From Mesostigma viride (taxonomy: Eukaryota; Streptophyta; Mesostigmatophyceae; Mesostigmatales; Mesostigmataceae): a DNA stretch of 56,078 nt. Of the stretch, positions 36,588-47,308 are shown one piece after another. The notes beneath the pieces were generated by a model. That model was not told the origin of the DNA. It saw nothing but the letters and a program-made list of their open reading frames with translations, and did not search any database. Every line of letters begins with the position of its first letter. Position 1 is the stretch's first letter. The translations under genes and the position numbers were made by a program. The DNA lies in NCBI GenBank assembly GCA_009746045.1, contig RPFO01000960.1, positions 1 through 56,078 on the forward strand. Reading direction: 5' to 3'.

Positions 36588-38377
36588 CTAGGCGTCCCCC
36601 CTATGGGGCAGGGTTGCCTGCTTGCCATAGGGGTTCATCAAGTGGTACAACAGCTGATATTGTTCAGCTGCCTGCTGAGGCACTTTAGTGAGTGCATCAG
36701 CAGCGTTGTGTTTGTCCTCCACGTGACGGGTGGACTCCCAGTAGGTGGACTCCTGTTTCAGGACCACCCAGTCAAGATCAGTGTGGACAGCATAGGGGTT
36801 AGCAAGGAAACTGAGGACTGACTGACTGTCAGTGAGCAAGTGTGCCACCACCCCAGCATTGCTGCCTGCTTGCATCTGCAACCAAACCAGCACATGATTC
36901 AAGTACCTGGCATGAAGCACTGCTGACACCACTGCCCTGCACTCAGCAGCATTGCTGCTGACAGCCTTGCGTCTATGCAACCGGCTGTACCATGAAATGA
37001 GAGACAAGGGTGCATCATCATTCTGCACAAAATACAAGCCTGACTCCCTTGCCTGCATCTTGGTAATCTGCCTGGACTCCATGGAACTATCCATCATAGC
37101 TTGGATGTGAATGGTTTTGTGGAGATCCAAGGAGTGCAAGATAAGGGGAGGGCCTTCCTGGAGAGTTTTGGTGATGGCTTTGTGACCTACTTGCATCAAG
37201 ACATCATCATCAACTCTGCTAACCACAGCCAGGTGAGGTGCACACGTTGAGCACAACCACCCCAGCTTGCCTCTAATGGTAGGACAGGCTCCAGGTTTGA
37301 TTTTTGTTTGCAAAACCTCCAAGCAGCTGTGCATGTAATCATTGGGAGAGTAGAGTGCACACACCCACTGGTTTTGATGCTGCTGGAGTTGTAACATTGT
37401 GCCACAAAATTTTATGGCAGTGGTGCCCAGCTCTACTTGCTTGCCAATCTCAAAATGCTGTGACACTTGTTGAATAAAATCATCCACAGCACGCCTTGGC
37501 CCAGCAATCAGCTGATCATCCCCATGCCACACAAAGGTGAGAATGCCATGAGGGTGTGGGACCACAAAGAAGCAAGGGTCTATGTCATCATATCTAGCCC
37601 CTAGCTTTTCAAACACAGCCTGAGCTGACATCCTGAAAATGCGAGGAGCTGATTGCAGCCCTTCAACACCTATGTTAGCTTTCAGGTACTGCTGAGGGAT
37701 GTGTTTTGCCCAAACTCTGGGAGTGGAGACTACATACACCTGACCATGCCACACTTGTTGTGCTATCTCAGGTGAGCCTTTCAGGAAAGCCCTTTTAATG
37801 TCTGTAGCCTTACATACATAGTCATCCCCATCATTGAGATGACCCACAAAGACAGACAGCAAGATTTTTAGGGATGTTTGCTGAATGCCTGGCGTGTACA
37901 ACTCTGCCTCTGTCAGATCAGTGGTGCCCTTGAACTCTGTCACACAAGGTCTAGCATGAAAATGACTGACCCATCTGCTGCTGGCTTATGTTTACACACA
38001 AACTTCAGGCGCAAGTGCTTGCACCCTGCAGGCTTTTTGTCAATAGGTGTGACAGGTGGAGTATGAGAAGGACTAAGAGGATCTGGCACTACCCATTCTT
38101 CCCTGGCCTTGTTAAAGGCCTCCACCCATTTTAGGAATCCTATGTGTGTGCGACAGTCTTGCTCTATCTGTTCATAAGAAAGAGGAGACATTTTAGCCAC
38201 ATCATGCTTGCCCAATCCAAATGAGTTGGGATGAAGTTTTTGGTTGTGAACCAAGTCTGCCACACAGGGTTCTTGCCCTGGGGCATACTTGGGTGTAGCA
38301 AATTTTACAGAAGCAATGTTGGTGTTAAGAAGTTTTTCAAGAGAAATTTTGAAATGATTCAGATCAACACCACCCAT
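36588..38377 (-). CDS. retrotransposon reverse transcriptase and RNase H
   Basis: Two frames join near 37,940. The first part (from 38377) has FLKWVEAFNKAREEWV and CKHKPAADGSV, the entry to the copia reverse transcriptase domain. The second has ATDIKRAFLKG, then FVWHGDDQLIAG with the catalytic Asp-Asp, and RNase H with AECRAVVSA (Glu), LLTDSQSVLSF (Asp) and HNAADALTKVP. The A-D-x-L-T-K end is typical of copia RNase H. It copies element RNA to DNA and removes the RNA. The usual Y-V-D-D is altered to H-G-D-D, but both Asp are kept. Confidence 0.85.
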
Positions 38378-38396
38378 GTCCTGGATGGATAGTCTA

Positions 38397-39055
38397 TCAC
38401 TGGAGATGAGACACCAGGGTAACAGAGAAAAGGATCCCCCAACAAAGCATTCCCTTTATAACCTTCCAAGACCTGAAAAGGAGTGGGATACCGAGTATAG
38501 TCAACATGACCTGACCTAATACCTTGAGGGATGACTGCCCTGAGAAATCAGCCACATGGTGCCAGGGTGAAGGTTCCAAAGGCAAATGGGGCACAGCCAG
38601 GGCACTGATAATGCTGACCTGGGCTTGTGTGTCCACTGCAACCATAAATGGGCTATTGTCATTCTGCCCAACCTTCCCCACCTTAGCTGATCCTGCAGCA
38701 GTTTGAGCTTTGGCTCTATGAGCTGCTTGTAAAATGCGAACAGCGTCTGCTAGGCTGCGTTTGGAAGGTGCAGCTAGTGGCTGAGCTATGTTCACACTTG
38801 AGAGGTGATAGGTTGCTGATCACCTGTTTTGCCAATGTGACCCTCTGCTGCAGGGGGCCAATCCTGCAGTGACTGCCTGCAATCATCAAGGGTGACCTGG
38901 GTGTCACAGTGGGTGTGGCTCTCACACTCACCAGTGGGTGTTCCAAACAACCACTCACTGGGCAACGCTGGGATGCCAGGCAACTGTACAGGGCTGTCGG
39001 CCAACAGCTCTTCCTCCTCTGCCACGTCTGACACAGTTGGAAAATACAATTTCAT
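38397..39055 (-). CDS. retrotransposon protease-like region
   Basis: Two short frames (39055-38792 and 38795-38397) join by one indel. The second contains FMVAVDTQAQVSIISALAVP followed by a Leu/Pro-rich strand and GQVMLTILGIP; this matches the D-T-x-A...S/S start and the flap-to-core pattern of retroviral-type aspartic proteases. The Gly of D-T-G-A is replaced by Gln, so activity is not certain. In Ty1/copia elements the protease usually lies before integrase; here it lies after it. Confidence 0.5.
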
Positions 39056-40327
39056 CCTGTGAGGTGAACACCTGTGAATTTTCCCGTGTCATTGTGTTTA
39101 ACTAACACTGTCCTGCCAGTGGTGTTAAACTTTAGGATGGTGGCTGGCCCATGCCAGGTACCCACCTTGCCTAGTCCCGACTCCTTGTAGAATAGGACCT
39201 GATCCCCTTCTCTGAAGGTGGGACGTGGATGCTTTGCATCCTTGACAGCTAACCTGCTAGCTGTCTGTGCTCGCTGTGCGTTGTAGAGGGCTAGTACCTC
39301 AGGTGGATAAATGCCTGCATGCAATCCATCTGGTGTAATGACCACCCCTTGTGGGGTTTTCATGAGTGGCCTCCTGTTGAGGACTTGGCACAACCTGGTG
39401 GACCACAGAGCTCTGTCAGCATATGACCCACTGTCAGCCAGCAGATTGCCATCTTCTTTGGCTACAAGGGTTTTAATGGACCTGATGGCCCTTTCAATAA
39501 TGCCTTGCCTCTCATGATCTTCTAGCCCAGCCAGATCAATAGCCTCACACCCTGGTTCATTGGCAAGACACGTGAACTGCTGATCCAGTAACAATGCCTC
39601 CACAGGGTAGTACCTGGCCTGAGCAATCAAGAGAGCCCTGAGCAACTGTGTCTTGTCCATTCCAGGTAATGGTTCAATGGTTGTGTACCTTGACCATGCA
39701 TCTTTAAGTGCCAAGTAAGATTGTCCTTTGATATGAAAGACATCTCCTACCACCCTGCCCTTGCTCTTAGGTGGGGTAGCTACATGCCACTTAGGGGGTT
39801 TGGGTGCATTGAACTGACAATGCTGGCAGTGGGATCTGACCACCTGGCATGCACGTCTGAGTGCTGCCCCCCCTATTGCTGCTGCCACCACCTCTGCACT
39901 CACTTCATGCCCATAAAGGAAATGCAACTGCAAAGCAAGCTCCTGAAAACTGATCTGAGCATCCTCTGCTGGGGACACTCTGCACACCTTGGGAACCATA
40001 GATGTGAAGGTTGGTTTAGAGACATAATCTTCTGAAACCAGCTGTAGCACCTTTCCAGAACTGCTCACTGCTCTGACAGTGGGGCATGCAGATGAAAGAG
40101 GTGAAGCAGGCACACTCAAGCCAGCATGAGAGGGAGACTCACACTTCTTGCCGTAAGGAGGCCGCTTGCAGTCCTTGGGGTCACCGTGGGGCGGCCCGTG
40201 GCACTTGTGGCACAGGACGTCCAAATGCCCCAGCTCGTCCACGTTCTTGCGGCAGGTGGGCCGCAGGTGGTACTTCATGCCACAGCGGGTGCACCGCTGA
40301 GAAGACTTGTCCTCCTTGTCCTGCTTC

Positions 40328-40395
<68 letters not shown>

Positions 40396-41091
40396 GCTGT
40401 TGCTGTTGTTGTTGTTGTTGCTGGAGCTGCCCCCCTTGGAGGGAGACTGCCCCTTACCCTTGCCCTTGCCCCAGCCCCTGCCCTTGCCCTTGCCCTTGCC
40501 CTTGCCCTTGCCCTTGCCCTTAAACATTTGTCCCAGCAGGGACTTGACTTCTGCCATAGTGACAGGTCTCTTGCTCCTGTCTTCCCTCTCCCTATCCTCC
40601 TCCTCCCTCTCTTCCCCCCTGACCCTCTTTACAGAGGTGCCCATGGCCCCCTGGCTAAGGGGAGCCAAGGCCAGCTTGATATAATCCAATGCCTCCTTCA
40701 TGTCCTCCCAGTACTTTGCCATTCCTGTGGCAAGCATAGCGTAGGTGTTTTTGTCAAGTTTGAGTTTCTCAAGGAAGGAACGCAGCAAGAACTTGTGATC
40801 TAGCTGCTGGACATCAGGACGTGCTTTGATGGCTAGCTCATATTTCTTTGTCTCAGCCACATAGTCCACTGATGTGACCCTGTATTCCTCTACCCACCTG
40901 AATGCCCCATAGATGTCCACAGATGAGGGGGTGGAGAGGAGGTCAGTTAGCTCCTTCATGAAAGCCTCCCAAACTGCCCTAGCCTGCGTGTCCTGCCACT
41001 TGGGATACCTACGCTGGAAGACAAGAATGAGATTCTGAATCTGAGAGAGGACTGATGGTAAAAATCCCCCTGCATGAGAGATCCAAACCAA
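39052..41091 (-). CDS. retrotransposon Gag C-terminus, zinc knuckles and integrase
   Basis: 679-residue frame. It starts in the capsid-like part (VSQIQ...WEAFMKEL and FRWVEEYRV), passes a Gly/Lys repeat and an Asn run of about 35 residues, then two zinc knuckles, CTRCGMKYHLRPTC (C-x2-C-x4-H-x4-C) and CHKCHGPPHGDPKDC. The integrase follows: H-x4-H and CQHC (zinc part), GDVFH, LLLDQQF and HERQGIIERAIRS give the D, D, E residues, and a basic C-terminal domain with YKESGLGKVGTWHGPATIL. No aspartic protease motif is visible between Gag and integrase. Confidence 0.75.
40327..40430 (-). repeat. AAC trinucleotide repeat (poly-Asn)
   Basis: About 35 GTT triplets on the plus strand with a few GCT, encoding poly-Asn in the Gag protein. 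It is followed at 40,470-40,520 by a CCCTTG hexamer repeat coding Gly-Lys. Confidence 0.9.
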
Positions 41092-43059
41092 TTCTTGACA
41101 TTCAGTTCCTCCCTAGCCAGCTGCAGAGAGAGAAGTGCATGATTCCCCTGCTCCCTAGTATACCCCTCAGGCAGCCCCCTGACATTAATCCTATCCACAG
41201 GACGGTTTTCATTGTAAGTGGGCAACCTAGAGGGGGATGCAGGGGGAGAGGGAGAAGATGGTGTTGCTGCTGCAGCATTCACAGGAGAGACCTGCTGAGA
41301 GGGAAGTGCTACTTGAGTGAGCTGAGCAGGATGGGCAAACATGGGCTGTGTAGGAGGGTTAGACAACATAGGGGTGGGCTGGGTGGGGGTGTGAGTGTGT
41401 GTCACTTCCCGCCTCCTGCTGCGGGCCTCCTCCCAATCATGGAAGGTGGGAGAGAGGGACACTTCATCGTCAGTAGGGTTAGTAAGATCATGATGCAACC
41501 AGGTAGGCAGAGTTAGCCACCTACCCGCCCCTCCAGGATGGCGTTGTGCAGGAGCTCCAGCAAACGCACCAGACGCACCCTGCTGCCCTGCACCCTCCTC
41601 CCTGAGAGGAGAGCCTGCAGGGCAGGCAGCAGGTCGTCGCACACCCTACGTGTGCCCGCTTGGAGGTTGGGCAGGCCCAGGATGTGCGTGATGATTGCAC
41701 ACACCAGGCTGCCCGCCTCCGCGACGTGCATCTGCTGGCTCCTGTCGGCCAGCCCACGGAAGGAGGCTGTGGCTGTCTGTATGGCACGCCACACGGCCTC
41801 ATCACCCAGGGTGATGAAGTCGCGACCTTGCAGGTCGCCCTCCAGCAGTGCTGGTTGCTGCCCAGCTGCGGTGGGACCCTGAGGCCCCTCCGGCCCTGCC
41901 AGGGACTTGTCCTTGTTGCGGCTAGAGGGGGCCTGCCCCCCAGAGCCGCTGGAGGTGCCCGTGACACCCTCCATGGGGGCTGCATCCCCCGCCAGCGCCG
42001 GAGGCGCCGGCGTCGCTGCCGGGGTCCCTGCGACCCCGGGCGCTTGTGTCGCCGCCGGGGTCCCTGCGACCCCGGTGGCCTCCTCAGCCACCTGGCCCCC
42101 CACGCTGGGCGGGGGAGCCTGCGGCTGAGGTTGGACCCTCTGACCTGCCAGAGGGTCCTGGGTGGCTTCACCACCCATGGGCGTGTTGGGGGCGTCTGCC
42201 GCCCCGCGCTCCGTCGCAGGCGGCATCGCAGCCGCCTCACGCCTATCCGGGCCCCAGCCAACTGGCGTGACTTGGGGCCACGGCCCCAACGGAGTCAGCG
42301 CGATCTCCTGTCGGGCGACCACGCGCAGCGCCTCTCTCTGGCGCTGCCTGGACGCCCACTGATCAACAGTGCCGGGATTGTGCCGCGGCCGATTGGCGAA
42401 ACAGTACAGCCAAACGCCACCTGAACCAGAGTACTGCATCCTCAGCGCCCCTCGATCAGCGTGCACCCGATGAACCTCTATCGCGTGCATCTCCTCATCT
42501 GGAAGCATCTGAAAACGTTGACGTAAGATCCGGCCGTTCACCGAATGAACGCCGGGATGTCGTCCTCCCCAAGGGGAGAAAATGGGGGGGCGCCCGAACG
42601 CGACCGGGGGCGGAACATGTTCCCCATACCGGTCAATGTCCATGGGCCATCTGTCGGCCCACGGAAAGGTTGCCAGACGTCGCAGGTGTCTGCGACGAAA
42701 GCTCAAGCGAAGGCCGAGGCCTCGCAGGCGGCACCTCGCCATCCTCCTCGAGGAATCACTCCGCTCACGACCCCCGTCACCTGCGACGGGGGTCGTGCCC
42801 GGGGGACCTGCCCCCCAGGTGCCATGGCGGACGAACCGCCAGTGGCAAACGGCGACCGCTCGCCATCCCCGGGCGCCGGGCCCCACCTGCGGGCCCCGAC
42901 GCCTGGGTGGTCAGCGACCACCGTGCGGAAGGTGACGTTGGGCGTCACCCTCGCATCGTTGGTGGAGGGCGTGCCCTCCGGCGAAAGGCGGGGTGAGGTG
43001 CGCCTGGCAGGCGCCTTCCCCTTGTTGTTGTTGCCGTTGTTGCCGTTGTTGGAAGCCAT
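41080..43059 (-). CDS. retrotransposon Gag N-terminal part, multiply frameshifted
   Basis: The ATG at 43059 begins MASNNGNNGNNNKGKAPARR after the primer-binding site. At least three frames are needed to reach the zinc-knuckle frame: breaks near 42,750, 42,680 and 41,520. The text in the best frames is Pro/Ala/Gly-rich with a helical part (LLPALQALLSGRRVQG), then THTHTPTQPTP and LPTYNENRPVDRI. This is long for a copia Gag (about 650 residues before the capsid-like part). Frameshifts may be real decay or sequencing error. Confidence 0.5.
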
Positions 43060-43105
43060 ATCTTTTTTTTTTGCTTGTAAAAAAAATATCGAACTTTTCA
43101 GTCCA

Positions 43106-43563
43106 AGTTGGATGGAGACTAGGGACGACGAACAACTGCGAAAGCTGAGAGCGAATGATGATTGTATTACAATAATACAATGAGAGAGCGATGAAAGCTG
43201 AGGGCTCAGAATGGAACGTCTGGGCAAACTCGGGTGCTGTGGCACTCCCCAGTGCTACGCCTATATGCCTATGGCGGTGCTACCTGCAGCACACGACCAG
43301 TGGACAACTGTACACTGCAATGCCATGCGACCACGTCACTAGCAACCAGCTAAGACTCGGCCCGTCAGGCCCGGCTACACCGGACCTGGCGGGTCGAGCT
43401 AGCACCTAGGAACAGTCTGGCACTAACCGCACATCGGTCCACATGACACCTCAGTACCGTACACCCTGCCGTACTGTACTGAGGTGTCCCGCTCAGCCGC
43501 GGTAGGCAATACGCGGCGCGCAGGCCGGAAATCCGTGTGTCAGCCTAAGCATCTCATCTAACT
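43106..43563 (-). repeat. 5' LTR of the element
   Basis: Same ends as the 3' LTR; immediately after it, in the direction of transcription, the internal sequence begins TGGACTGAAAAGTTCG, a plausible tRNA primer-binding site. Confidence 0.85.
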
Positions 43564-43568
43564 CTGGG
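43564..43568. repeat. target site duplication CTGGG, right
   Basis: CTGGG directly after the right LTR, matching 35064-35068. Confidence 0.8.
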
Positions 43569-43741
43569 TGGCGGGTCACGGCCGAAGAAGGTAGCGCACG
43601 GCACGGGGGCGTACGGAGTCAGGACAGGGGGAGGGGGCAGAGGAAGGAAAGGGCTCAGATCCACTCACAGGCCAAGCGCGTGAAGAGGTACTAAAGGCGG
43701 CCGTTGTGCTTTTTTTCGTTCTTTTATAGTAGATCGTGTAA
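43569..43741 (+). pseudogene. remnant of a Cys/His-motif gene copy
   Basis: After the target duplication the sequence GGCCGAAGAAGGTAGCGCAC and GGCACGGGGGCGTACGG resembles the coding stretch of the gene at 34060 near 34,300-34,345 (PKKGAHGTGAY). The frame has a stop at 43,592-43,594. It looks like a decayed partial copy between the two paralogs, perhaps left by unequal exchange before the element inserted. The last 60 bp have a T-run and ATAGTAG before the next ATG. Confidence 0.4.
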
Positions 43742-44506
43742 ATGAAGTGCCGCGCTCAGACTAGGACCGGAGGGACATGCAACATCGAGGTCGCGAGGGG
43801 GAGGTGCCACATGCACAAGGGGCAGCCGACACGGAAGACCGTCCCGTCTCATTCGGCCCGTTCATTCACCAGTGCGCCCAAGCGTACCCGGCGACCCAGG
43901 CACCGCATGCAAGCGGGCGGCGTGGACGTGTCGGAACACCAACGAATGTTGGTAAATGGAGGACCCGATCCCGAGTGGCACGACATTCGGCGCACGACCG
44001 AATTGGAGAACACGTTGATCAACCTGCCCCATTTGGCCGACGAGGATCTGATGAATTACGGTGTGGCCATGGGACCAGATACGGATCTCAAAGTAAACCA
44101 AGTACTCTTTAAGAAGTACACGGACCGAGTTCCCGAGCTTAAACAACAGGCACTGTCGAAACATGAGGATGCAGTGAAAGCCGCCAACGACTTCGGCCAC
44201 ATTCTGAGAGAGACAACAGATTCAATGGCGATGATGCGGGCTCGGTACCCCAACATACCCCGCGGCACAGCACTGGAGGATGTCGTAACGGAAGCCGACA
44301 AGGAAGAACTTCGGCTGATGGAAAACAGGTTTAATGAGGGGTATGCTAAACAAGTTGACGCAGAAAAGGACTTTGTAACCTCCGGGAGGAACGCTGAGAA
44401 GGCGACGAAAACCAGAGACCGACTGGGAGAGGTCATTATGAACAAGCGCAGAAGGATGGGTCATGGAGCTTCTGCGGCTCTGGCTAGGCGTCGCCGATTG
44501 GTGTGA
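43742..44506 (+). CDS. Cys/His-motif family protein
   Basis: ATG 43742, intact, 254 residues. It starts MKCRAQTRTGGTCNIEVARG and CHMHKGQ; then RRPRHRMQAGGVD; then a region matching the paralog at 34060 (VNGGPDPEWHDI, LINLPHLADEDLMNYG) and a charged coiled-coil C-terminus ending RRRRLV. The N-terminus should bind one zinc with three Cys and one His. Upstream, ATAGTAGATCGTGTAA precedes the ATG. Convergent with fibre B with a 24 bp gap. Confidence 0.65.
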   Translation: MKCRAQTRTGGTCNIEVARGRCHMHKGQPTRKTVPSHSARSFTSAPKRTRRPRHRMQAGGVDVSEHQRMLVNGGPDPEWHDIRRTTELENTLINLPHLADEDLMNYGVAMGPDTDLKVNQVLFKKYTDRVPELKQQALSKHEDAVKAANDFGHILRETTDSMAMMRARYPNIPRGTALEDVVTEADKEELRLMENRFNEGYAKQVDAEKDFVTSGRNAEKATKTRDRLGEVIMNKRRRMGHGASAALARRRRLV

Positions 44507-44530
44507 TCAAGGTTCGCGGGTTAAACGCGC

Positions 44531-47250
44531 TCAAAACGCCATCTGGCTCTCGCTGATGACGGAGGCGGTGGCTGCCCCGATGGCGCCCATGCTGTTGCCG
44601 GACGTCACCGTGTTGGGCGCGGGGTTGGTGCCGACCCATCCGTTGCTGCCGCCCGACCCGCGCACCTTCACCAGCTGCAGGCCCTCGTTGTTGGAGATGC
44701 GGAAACCGTACGTCACCGTCTGGTTGGCCGCGTACATCTCCCGCCAGCCGTACAGCATCGTGTTGGCCGCCGTGAGCGCCTGGCCGGACACGAAGCGCAC
44801 GTCGTCGTACCACACGCTACCGACGTACCCGCCGTACAGCACCAGATTCGGGTTCGCGCCCAACGCGCCGTTGGCCGAGGAAGCCACCAGGGCGCCGTCC
44901 AGGTAGAACTTGACCTGCGACCCGCTCATGGTGATGCACAGCGTGAACGGCTCGGCGTGCACGGGGGTGTCCATGACGATGGCCGCGTTCACGCCGTCGG
45001 AGAAGGTCAGGAAGCCGCCGCTCGAGATCTGCACGGCAAGGTAGCCGTACTCGATCAGGTCGGTCAGGAGGGTCAGCGTGGACAGGTCGAACTGGGGCAG
45101 CACCTTGATGATCAGAGAGAACGTGCCCGTGACGTTGGGCGACACGGAGTCGAACTGGGAGCCGGACTCCTTGAGCACGCCGTCCGCGACGGTGCCGCTG
45201 CCGCTGAAGGTGGCGCTGCCGACGGTGCTGGCCTTGGAGGAGGAGAACTCCCACCGCAGCGTGTCGGAGCCGCTGGCCAGGGATGCCAGGTTGACGTTGG
45301 TGGCGGGCGCCTCGCGGTCGGCCGCCAGGATGGTGCGAGAGAGCAGCAGCTGGCCGCCCTCCACGTGCCAGTACGAGCCCGTGTAGTCGCCCTTGTCCTG
45401 CGAGGTCTCGCCGGCGCCCATGTGCCATGTGAGGGCGCGGCTGCCGAAGGAGGCGCTGCCGTCAACAAACAGGCCCGAGTTCTCAGAAGCGGCATTGGTG
45501 GAGGCCACGCCCTTGTTCAGCTTGAAGTAGTCAATCGAGTAGTTCTGGTTGCTCGATGAAACGGTGTTGCCAAACATGATCGTGTTTGTGTAAGTCGAAT
45601 CCCTGTAAAAGATATCCGCAATGTTAAAGGTCGAGCTGGCGCCACTGTTGTATGTCATTGTCGTGTATGCCCCGCCGTCCTTGTTGTAGGAAAGTGTCAT
45701 GAGACCGCTGGGCCTCGAAAGATCGATCTTAAAAACGTAGGTGCCAGCCGAGGTCAGGAAACTGTGTGTGTCGGTGAAGTAGTGCGCACCGCTGCTGATC
45801 TTCTGCACGTACAACCACACGCCTCCCGCGTGAGTTCCGAACCTGATGAAAGAGGTGCCCGTTCCAGACTGCTCCAAAGCAAAGAACCCAATGTCACCTC
45901 CGGCGCTTGTAGTCAATGCGCTGGTGATTGTGATGGGGAACTCAATGGTGACGCTCTCGGTGGAAAGATTCAAGACAGACGACGGAATGCTAGTGTACGC
46001 AGACGGGTAGTAAAACGCAGCCCGAGAGGAAGCGGTCGTGTTGATGGTGAGCTGGCCTCCGCTGACAGACGCGCCGGAGAAAGTGCTCAAGTTGATGTTG
46101 TATGCGGCGATCGCGTTGGCCGAGTTGGTGAACTGGAAGTCCATGATCGCGGCAGACCCGGGCTGGTAGCCCACCTTCACCGTCTTGTCCACGATCTCCA
46201 GGTTCCCGCTGGCGTTGGTGCTCTCGAGCACGCCCGCAACCTTCAGGTCCCCCCCACCACTGTGTTGCCAGTGCTAGTAATGGTGCTGGCGCCCGTCACC
46301 GCCCCCGACACCGTGAGCGCGCCCGTGACGGCCACCGTGCCGCTCGTGCTGGTCAGCTCCAGATTGCCCGCCGAGGTCGTCACCTTGCCGCTGCCGCCCG
46401 CGGTGCTGGTCAGGGTCAGGTCCTTCGCCACCGTCACGGTGCTCGCCGACGCGGCACTGATGCTGGCGTTCGTCACCGTGATGCCGGCCACGTTCACCTG
46501 GTTGGTAGCCGCCCCCGCGGAGGTCAGCGAGAGCGTGCCGCTGCTGGTGGTGATGCCCGCCGTCTTCACCTTCACGCTGTCCATCACCACCGACCCGGTG
46601 CCGTTGGACGACAGGGTCAGGTCGGCGTTGGCCACGTTGTTGCTGATGCCCGAGGTCTTCACCTTCACGTTGTCCAGGAGCACGGAGCCGGTGCCGTTGC
46701 TGGCCATGGTCAGGTTTCCGTTGGCGGTGGAGGAGGACACGGAGGCGTCGGTGACCGTGACGCCGCCCAGCTGGAGCGCGGCGGCCGAGGACCCGGCAGA
46801 GCTGATCGCAAGGGTGCCGCTGGAGGTGGTGACCGCGTTGTCGGTGAACTTGACGCCCTCCACCAACACCGACTTGGTGGCACCGCCCGAGAGGGTCAGG
46901 TTCACGTCGGAGGCCGGCGAGAGGGAGGCCGCGGAGGCGACCACGTCGGCCATGCGCACCGACCCGGCGTCGGACGAGAGCACGAGGCTGCCGGAAGACG
47001 AGTTGACGGTGCTGCCGTCGATGGTAACGTTGTCCACGGACAGCGCCCCGTCTATGGCGGTGGATCCCACGATCTTGAGGCGGTTTGTCGCGCTGGTGCC
47101 GTACCCGTTGTTGGGCTTGATGACGATGCTGTCCTGCGCCTTGACGACGAGGTCCTTCACCCTCGCGGCGGGGTCTAGGTCGCCCAGGAGAGCGGTCGAG
47201 TACATGCGCGCGTAACGGACGTCGCTGAGCTGGTCCAGAGCGGTAGACAT
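44531..47250 (-). CDS. fibre-like protein B: beta-repeat stalk and two LamG-like domains
   Basis: ATG 47250 opens about 335 codons; a run of C near 46,250 breaks the frame, and the text continues to the stop at 44531, about 905 residues. The N-terminus (VKDLVVKAQDSIVIKPN) matches fibre A; residues 90-320 have repeats such as SSGTLAISSAGS and NLTMASNGTGSVLLDNVKVK. Two jelly-roll-like regions follow, one unique (FSGASVSGGQLTINTTAS to FKIDLSRPSGLMTL) and one shared with fibre A (LTWHMGAGETSQDKG to WYDDVRFVSG). The C-terminus has PNTVTSGNSMGAIG. The extra LamG-like part is the main difference between the paralogs. Likely surface and glycan-binding. Confidence 0.65.
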
Positions 47251-47308
47251 GGTAAAGTTCTATACCGGTAGCATAAGATAAAAAAATGCGTCAGTAATAA
47301 GGAGTACT

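Larger units (their letters stand above)
35069..43563 (-). mobile_element. Ty1/copia-type LTR retrotransposon, 8,495 bp
   Basis: Two LTRs of 456 and 458 bp in direct orientation bound the element, which is flanked on both sides by CTGGG, a 5 bp target duplication. Coding order on the minus strand: Gag, zinc knuckles, integrase, a protease-like part, reverse transcriptase and RNase H. A TGG-starting primer-binding site follows the 5' LTR, and a purine-rich stretch ends in ATAATGGG before the 3' LTR. LTRs are highly similar (a few percent different), so the insertion is fairly young. Several frameshifts may be sequencing errors. It sits in a viral gene cluster and cuts the 3' end of a Cys/His-motif gene. 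Confidence 0.9.

Noticed and set aside
40307-40684. Poly-Leu or poly-Val proteins on the plus strand
   Set aside because: Translation of the GTT repeat in other frames; the minus frame gives poly-Asn within a Gag with zinc knuckles.
45764-47215. Plus-strand frame of 483 codons over fibre B
   Set aside because: Shadow of the repeats; no start context and no family pattern.
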